Positions 8,201-10,729 of a stretch of DNA of 10,729 bases are shown piece by piece. Numbering within the stretch: position 1 is the stretch's first letter; each line of letters starts with the position of its first letter. The stretch lies in assembly GCA_026770585.1 (NCBI GenBank), contig MU647019.1, forward strand, positions 184,928-195,656, given 5' to 3'. Origin of the DNA: Baffinella frigidus (lineage: Eukaryota; Cryptophyceae; Cryptomonadales; Baffinellaceae). Made by a program: the position numbers and the translations under genes. The notes beneath the pieces were generated by a model, which was not told the origin of the DNA, did not search any database, and worked only from the letters and a program-made list of their open reading frames with translations.

Positions 8201-10581
8201 TCTGATGCGGAAACAGATTCAATTTAAACACCAGTTGGTGTCATCTCAAGGGTGGAATTTGCTTGGCCTCGAAATGGTTTTACAAAAGGCCTCGAAATGG
8301 CTTTACAAAAGCACACGCCCCACCTCCACGATAACTGATTCAAATTATTTAAATTGAATCGGGTTCCACAGGGCTGGGGCTGCTCCTCTTCGAGACAGTG
8401 CGCGGGGTGCACCCCATTTGCTTGACGATCTCACTCTCTGCATCAGTAGCTTTACAAACCGTCATCGGTGGCAGGCCTCGGGCTGTTCCTCTTCGAGACA
8501 GTGCACGGGGTGGGGGGGTGATCAACACAACACCAGCTGCCCAGCTCCCGCAGCTGAAGATGCCCAGATCGTACTCAACGTCTGACCGGAATCTGCTATG
8601 ACTAGAGAAGTCAGATGCTGTGCGTTGGCAGGGCTGGGGCTGCTGCTGTTCGAGACAGTGCGCGGGGTGTCTGCTTGGCGCATTCCCCCGATTGTCCCTG
8701 GCAGTAAACGGGATGCGGTGGCAGGGCTCCGCATAAACAGACCATCATGAGCAGAACTTGAACCCCACGCCGAATCCAGGGCTCGGGTTGCTGCTGTTCG
8801 AGACGGTGCGCGGGGTGCAGCACGGCTTCCACTCGCGCCTCCCGATCCTCATCGCGGAACTCCTCCCGGCCCTCGACGTAAGCTCTCGCTCTGCCTCACG
8901 TCAACTTGCGAATAGTCGGCCAACCCGAGTGTGGAAGAGCTAGAATACCGACAGCCTCTGTGGGGCTGCATGCATGGATACGTCCTAGCTCTTCATCACG
9001 CGGGTTGACAGACTATTCTCAAGTTGGCATGCTGGGTTTGCAGCGCAGACTGGACTGGAAAAGAGCCCGGGCTCACCAAGTTGGTGAGCCTCAATAGACT
9101 GAGGCAGAGCTAGGCAGACCTGGATGGTTGTCGCGCCTCCCGATCCTCATCGCGGAACTCCTCCCGGCCCTCGACGTAAGCTCGCCTCCTTCTTTATTCT
9201 TTATTCCTCTGAAGCGTAGAGATGCGTGATCCAAACGTCTGCAGTCCTTGAAACGTAAGCTCTGCCTCACTCGGGTTGACCTAACAGACTATTCTGCCTC
9301 CCCCCTAAACCCTCAACCCAACCCCCAAAAATCCCAAACCCAAAAACCCGAACCCAAAAAACCAACCCCCAACCCCCAAACCCCACCCCCCCCCCCAGGC
9401 GATCCCCGCAGCGTGCTTGGGGCGGCACGCGGTGTTCGAGGCATTCCTGGCGCGCGCGCTCGCGCACGCCAGCCCCGAGGCGGGCCCGGGCCTCCTCGCG
9501 CCCCTCCTCGACGCCGCGGACGAGGTAACAAACCAAAACTGACGCGCTCAAGAAAACGCTACGGGTAGCCACAAACCTGACGAGCTCAAGAAAAAGCTAA
9601 CCGCCCACCAGCTTTTTTTCGCGCCTGGTCCTCTGGGGGGTTGTCGAAAAGGCGGGCGTGGTGCCGTGTTTCCTGCGGGTTTCGTACCCTCCTGTGGGTG
9701 GGTGCGGGACACGCTCGCGCACGCCAGTCCTGTTCCTACCCGGAGAGGGTGGGGGTCTATGGTGGCCCTCTATGGGCGCCAGTCCGGAGGCGGGCCCTCT
9801 TCGCGACCCTTCTCTCCGCCGCGGACGGGGTCAGTTTTTTAAAAAAAACGCGGCCGTGTTTCATGCTCAGTCCATTCCCCGGTCGTGCTACTTTTTTCCC
9901 GCGTGTCGCAACATCCCCAGGTGGGGATCCACGGTGTGCATTCTCCATCCTGGGTGTGCCGCGAGTAAACACGCGTGAGCCATGCTACGTGTGCCGCTAG
10001 TAGGTGAACACGCGTCCTCTCTCTCTCTCTCTCGGCAGGTGCGCACTGTCAGACCATTCTCACGTTGGCATGCTGAGGTTCACTCGGAGCAGAGAGGGGG
10101 GGGGTTCCACAGTGACCATCTCCATATTGGGTGTTCCATAGTGACCATCTCCAGTTTCATAGTGACCATCTCCATATTGGCCGCAAGTCAACACCCATCC
10201 CCCCCCCTCTCTCTCGGCAGGTTCTGGCGGTCCCCGCGAAGGAAGCGCGCACGTCCCCCACCCTCGCTGCCGCCCTTCGCTTCACGGCCATGGCGGTAAA
10301 CCCCACACCCTAAACCCTAAACCCTAAACCCTAAACCCTAAACCCTAAACCCTAAACCCTGAACCCTAAACCCCCGCGTTTTCGCACCGCAGCGACTCCC
10401 CTAAACCCTGAACATCGAGCTCTTACCCCTAAACCACCAACCCCAAAACCTGGACCCCAAACCCCAAACCCTAAACCATAACCAGGTCTCGCACCGCGGC
10501 GGCTCGCTGGTCGGAGACCTAGGGGAGGTGCTGAAGCGCCTTCGCCGCGCGCTCTCGCCGGACGTCCTCCTCCACGCGCAG
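4938..10581 (+). CDS. UTP20: UTP20, N-terminal part, nine exons, 3' end outside window
   Basis: UTP20 is a very large HEAT/ARM-repeat protein of the nucleolar U3 snoRNP (SSU processome), needed for early 18S rRNA processing. Nine exons join in one frame: 4938-5291, 5557-5610, 5924-6022, 6915-7057, 7339-7460, 8780-8877, 9399-9524, 10221-10295 and 10486-10581, 389 codons with no stop. Family landmarks I recognise, in order: RHRYLSFTERL (about residues 45-55), WGELNLTAHF (87-96), ALARDLRTEAYPYF (146-159), DTEQLEEAFSCLAYLFK (175-191), FIRKFSAEVLSYLVR (218-232) and LGLLLFETVRGV (259-270). Order and spacing match the known N-terminus of eukaryotic UTP20. Known members exceed 2,500 residues, so only about the first 15% is here. 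The first exon and its start are the least certain part. Exon codons are strongly G/C-ending, unlike the introns. The gene diverges from a minus-strand gene across ~0.9 kb. The identification rests on remembered motifs, without a database search. Confidence 0.88.
5557..5610 (+). CDS. UTP20: UTP20 exon 2
   Basis: Residues 119-136 (DEVVDALCRHLVIPESKA), phase 0 at both ends. The acceptor CCCCCCAG follows a C-rich tract and the donor is GCG|GTACGG. It continues the first HEAT helices after ELNLTAHF and LIHNK, as in other UTP20 proteins. The first eight bases of the next intron (GTACGGCC) nearly repeat the first eight bases of exon 3 (GTGCGGCC). Confidence 0.85.
5611..5923. repeat. UTP20 intron 2, almost wholly telomere-like repeat
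   Basis: Blocks of CCCTGAA, CCCTAAA and then about ten CCCCAAA-type units run from just after the donor to the acceptor CCCGTAG. Variants cluster in blocks, as expected of tandem amplification after mutation. Confidence 0.9.
5924..6022 (+). CDS. UTP20: UTP20 exon 3
   Basis: Residues 137-169, phase 0 at both ends. The acceptor CCCGTAG lies directly at the end of a telomere-like tract, and the donor is CTG|GTACCC. It contains ALARDL...EAYPYF, one of the best conserved blocks of the UTP20 N-terminus. Confidence 0.88.
6182..6336. mobile_element. 155-bp fold-back MITE (family A) with 7-bp target duplication
   Basis: Terminal inverted repeats of ~62 bp begin TAGCTCTGTCCCAGTTC and run through TTTGGGCTCGTAGAT to a C7A6 segment, with only a few differences. 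The loop carries 12 G. Identical 7-bp flanks GGGAGTC at 6175-6181 and 6337-6343 mark the insertion. It has no coding capacity and lies in UTP20 intron 3. Confidence 0.85.
6366..6692 (+). repeat. Three degraded copies of UTP20 exon 4 5' edge
   Basis: Copies of the intron end plus exon start (AAGCCGGTCTCCTGCAG, then CTTCTCGAGTC) lie at 6366-6392, 6541-6565 and 6673-6692, each with small changes. The first is interrupted by a family B element directly after CTCGAGTCC. The second belongs to a 59-bp fold-back (CTACAGCTTCT at 6552 pairs with AGAAGCTGTAG at 6600). Confidence 0.8.
6393..6529. mobile_element. 137-bp MITE (family B), intact copy
   Basis: Begins TAGCTCTGCCTCACCCGG and ends in ACAGAGACAGAGCCA, imperfect inverted termini. 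Flanks CGAGTCC (6386-6392) and GGAGTCC (6530-6536) form a 7-bp target duplication with one mismatch. Interior landmarks AAAAAGAGCCCGGG and a small hairpin are shared with the copy at 8986-9112. Confidence 0.72.
6697..6773 (+). pseudogene. Nearly intact second copy of UTP20 exon 4 start, a 60-nt candidate exon
   Basis: The acceptor TCCTGCAG (to 6713) is followed by an open 60-nt segment, 6714-6773, encoding LLESRDTEQLEEAFSC and then LPLQ, with donor CAG|GTTTGT. It is in phase 0 at both ends, so inclusion would insert 20 codons without a frame break. A 5-base deletion relative to exon 4 falls after TCGTGCCT. Being shorter than the conserved exon, it is more likely a decoy or alternative exon. 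Confidence 0.6.
6915..7057 (+). CDS. UTP20: UTP20 exon 4
   Basis: Residues 170-216 plus two bases of codon 217. The acceptor is TCCTGCAG. It encodes LLESRDTEQLEEAFSCLAYL and then FKFLVKFIVEEFPETF, matching the family block around DTE-x-LE-x-x-F. Two donors fit: TG|GTGCGC at 7058, which I use because it gives HRQWFIRKF at the family spacing, or CA|GTGGTG at 7055, one residue shorter. At least three degraded copies and one nearly intact copy of its 5' edge lie upstream in intron 3. Confidence 0.85.
7339..7460 (+). CDS. UTP20: UTP20 exon 5
   Basis: Completes codon 217 and gives residues 218-257 plus one base of codon 258. The acceptor is GACGCAG and the donor is CCTG|GTAAACC. FIRKFSAEVLSYLVRQLP matches the conserved IRxFxAExxxxLxR block. 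The donor GTAAACC is in register with the telomere-like repeat (TAAACCC) that starts the intron. Confidence 0.87.
7461..7712. repeat. Telomere-like start of UTP20 intron 5
   Basis: Begins in the donor itself (GTAAACC). CCCTAAA and CCCTGAA units give way to A-rich derivatives (CACTAAA, CAATAAA) at about 7500-7620 and then return to CCCTAAA. From 7713 to 8070 I see nothing recognisable. Confidence 0.88.
8031..8070. repeat. Degenerate copy of an intron 6 segment (CTTCTTTATT...GTGATCC)
   Basis: Resembles 9188-9232: both run from CTTCTTTATT through a CTCT-AAG segment to GATG-GTGATCC, with several differences and a small length change. Confidence 0.5.
8073..8190 (+). repeat. Copy of UTP20 intron 5 end plus exon 6 start
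   Basis: Aligns with 8691-8806, including CAGAACTTGAACCCCACGCC and the acceptor ACCAG|GGCTGGG, then reads LGLLLLETVR before diverging. It is the farthest upstream and most diverged of four extra acceptor edges in this intron. Confidence 0.8.
8216..8360. repeat. 13-bp inverted repeat around the tandem copies
   Basis: GATTCAATTTAAA (8216-8228) and TTTAAATTGAATC (8348-8360) are exact reverse complements. They enclose the 23-bp tandem and lie just upstream of the second exon-6 edge copy, so a small inserted element is possible. Confidence 0.65.
8265..8310. repeat. 23-bp tandem duplication
   Basis: Two adjacent copies of GGCCTCGAAATGG followed by TTTTACAAAA (CTTTACAAAA in the second), differing at one base. 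Confidence 0.9.
8369..8669 (+). repeat. Three more copies of UTP20 exon 6 5' edge
   Basis: At 8369-8409, 8472-8512 and 8629-8669. Each has CAG followed by GGCTGGGGCTG-like sequence, CTCTTCGAGACAGTG and CGGGGTG. They read LGLLLFETVRGV or close to it, then diverge at the same point after GGGGTG. All share GAGACAGTG where the real exon has GAGACGGTG, so they resemble each other more than the exon. Confidence 0.85.
8780..8877 (+). CDS. UTP20: UTP20 exon 6
   Basis: Completes codon 258 (G) and gives residues 259-290, ending in phase 0. The acceptor is AATCCAG and the donor is GAC|GTAAGC. LGLLLFETVRGVQHGFHSRL matches the conserved LLFExxxGVxxxFHS block. Of five similar acceptor edges between 8157 and 8822, only this one continues into the conserved HGFHSRLPIL sequence, so I take it as the real one. 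Its last 45 bases plus 8 intron bases recur perfectly at 9131-9183, so the donor at 9176 is a possible competitor. Confidence 0.87.
8897..8942 (-). mobile_element. Family B MITE fragment, inverted
   Basis: Reverse complement of the first ~43 bp of the element at 8986, ending in GAAGAGCTA. It faces the next copy head to head across a 43-bp spacer. Confidence 0.65.
8986..9112 (+). mobile_element. 127-bp MITE (family B)
   Basis: Starts TAGCTCTTCATCACGCGGG and ends TGAGGCAGAGCTA, the inverted form of the family B start TAGCTCTGCCTCA. Inside are AAAAGAGCCCGGG and the hairpin GGCTCACCAA/TTGGTGAGCC. No clear target duplication is visible, and there is no coding capacity. Confidence 0.72.
9131..9183 (+). 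repeat. Perfect 53-bp copy of UTP20 exon 6 3' edge with donor
   Basis: Identical to 8833-8885: 45 exon bases and the donor GTAAGCTC. The 245 bp between the copies hold the two family B elements. A CAG at 9114-9116 could act as a cryptic acceptor just upstream. Confidence 0.92.
9258..9294 (+). mobile_element. Truncated family B MITE end
   Basis: AGCTCTGCCTCACTCGGGTT, then GACCTAACAGACTATTCT, matches the first third of the element at 8986. It then breaks off into a telomere-like tract. Confidence 0.55.
9305..9396. repeat. Degenerate telomere-like tract before the UTP20 exon 7 acceptor
   Basis: CCCTAAA, CCCAACC and CCCAAAAA derivatives end in a C run and the acceptor CAG at 9396-9398. Confidence 0.75.
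9399..9524 (+). CDS. UTP20: UTP20 exon 7
   Basis: Residues 291-332, phase 0 at both ends. The acceptor follows a run of C (CCCCCCAG), and the donor is GAG|GTAACA. Very GC-rich and alanine/leucine-rich helical sequence (AFLARALAHASPEAGPGLL), as expected of HEAT repeats. It is weakly conserved in the family, so it is supported by frame, phase and codon use more than by motif. Confidence 0.75.
9539..9599. repeat. Short direct repeat after exon 7
   Basis: CTGACGCGCTCAAGAAAACG (9539) and CTGACGAGCTCAAGAAAAAG (9577), each followed by CTA, 38 bp apart. Confidence 0.75.
9709..9832 (+). repeat. Degraded copies of UTP20 exon 7 3' part
   Basis: ACGCTCGCGCACGCCAGTCC (about 9710-9729) and GCGCCAGTCCGGAGGCGGGC (from 9775), the latter continuing to GCCGCGGACGGGGTCAG, match the end of exon 7 (CACGCCAGCCCCGAGGCGGG to GCGGACGAG|GT). 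They lie downstream of the real exon, and the second retains a GT donor. Confidence 0.72.
10025..10081. repeat. Extra CT-run acceptor and family B fragment in UTP20 intron 7
   Basis: The CTCTCGGCAG|GT at 10031-10042 duplicates the real exon 8 acceptor at 10211-10222. It is followed by CAGACCATTCTCACGTTGGC, then ATGCTGAGGTT, a piece of the family B element. A short repeat, GTGACCATCTCCA (10103, 10141 and 10161), follows. Confidence 0.6.
10221..10295 (+). CDS. UTP20: UTP20 exon 8
   Basis: Residues 333-357 (VLAVPAKEARTSPTLAAALR and FTAMA), phase 0 at both ends. The acceptor is CTCTCTCGGCAG and the donor GCG|GTAAACCCC opens a telomere-like intron. A second CT-run acceptor with the same CTCTCGGCAG|GT lies upstream at 10040. 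Supported by phase, codon bias and splice signals, with no distinctive motif. Confidence 0.66.
10299..10485. repeat. UTP20 intron 8, almost wholly telomere-like, with a copy of the exon 9 5' edge
   Basis: Seven consecutive perfect CCCTAAA units at about 10309-10359, then CCCTGAA, CCCTAAA and CCCCAAA forms. The only other sequence is near 10376-10435 and includes GTTTTCGCACCGCAGCGACT (10378), a degraded copy of the exon 9 start GTCTCGCACCGCGGCGGCTC. Confidence 0.85.
10486..10581 (+). CDS. UTP20: UTP20 exon 9 (last in window)
   Basis: Residues 358-389, phase 0 at both ends. The acceptor ATAACCAG ends a telomere-like tract and the donor is CAG|GTTGCG. The sequence contains GGSLVGDLGEVLKRLRRAL, amphipathic helix as in HEAT repeats. 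Edge copies occur on both sides: the 5' edge at 10378-10399 and the 3' edge with donor at 10658-10703. Confidence 0.68.
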
Positions 10582-10657
10582 GTTGCGAGCCCCTCTCGTA
10601 CAACACGTGACTAACCCCAGCGTGTTTTGTACTCAACCTGCTCGGACTATTTGACCT

Positions 10658-10703
10658 CGCGCGCTCTCACCCAACGTCCTTCTCCACGCTCAGGTTGCGA
10701 GCC
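10658..10703 (+). repeat. Copy of UTP20 exon 9 3' edge with donor
   Basis: Matches 10546-10591 at 41 of 46 positions and retains CTCAG|GTTGCGAGCC. Between the two lies a small hairpin (GTACAACACG at 10598 against CGTGTTTTGTAC at 10621). Confidence 0.88.
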
Positions 10704-10704
10704 T

Positions 10705-10729
10705 CCCCCCCCCCCCCCCCCCCCCCCCC
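10705..10729. other. Run of 25 C at the window end
   Basis: A homopolymer, probably where the assembly stopped; its length is unreliable. Confidence 0.8.

Noticed and set aside
9641-10000. Overlapping ~100-codon + strand frames in UTP20 intron 7
   Set aside because: They contain degraded exon 7 copies and A/T runs and fit no continuation of UTP20 in phase; exon 8 at 10221 fits better.

Overview
The window is nuclear DNA from a eukaryote, most likely a green alga. Both genes I can reconstruct are split into short GC-rich exons by introns with GT...AG ends, and there is no prokaryotic gene layout. Telomere-type repeats of the plant/green-algal unit (CCCTAAA, on the other strand TTTAGGG) and its variants (CCCTGAA, CCCCAAA) fill many introns. 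A repeat-rich prasinophyte such as a Cymbomonas relative would fit, but that is a guess from memory and was not tested. The closing run of 25 C looks like a draft contig edge. Layout: two divergent genes lie head to head around a gene-free stretch of about 0.9 kb (4046-4937). To the right, on the + strand, nine exons (4938-10581) encode the first ~389 residues of UTP20, the HEAT-repeat scaffold of the U3 snoRNP/SSU processome. The gene runs off the right edge. To the left, on the - strand, five exons (4045 down to 67) join in perfect phase into ~197 residues of a protein with degenerate EF-hand-like segments. I do not recognise its family, and it runs off the left edge. The unusual feature is the introns. 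For most exons of both genes, one or more extra copies of an exon edge lie inside the neighbouring intron. Copies of a 5' edge (acceptor plus exon start) always lie upstream of the exon, and copies of a 3' edge (exon end plus donor) always lie downstream. The clearest cases are an array of seven exon-3 donors in the minus gene (1613-2097), five acceptor-edge copies for UTP20 exon 6 (including the real one), a 60-nt in-frame second copy of the start of UTP20 exon 4 with its own splice signals, and a perfect 53-bp copy of the UTP20 exon-6 end. The copies are separated by telomere-like tracts and by small inverted-repeat elements (about 100-155 bp), two of which share the terminus TAGCTCTG and carry 7-bp target duplications. 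Some introns consist almost wholly of telomere-like repeat, with the repeat abutting the splice sites. I read this as an intron-growth process in which exon-intron junctions are repeatedly duplicated and separated by telomeric or MITE sequence. The structure is seen directly; the mechanism is inference. The two genes have no evident functional link beyond a possible shared promoter region.
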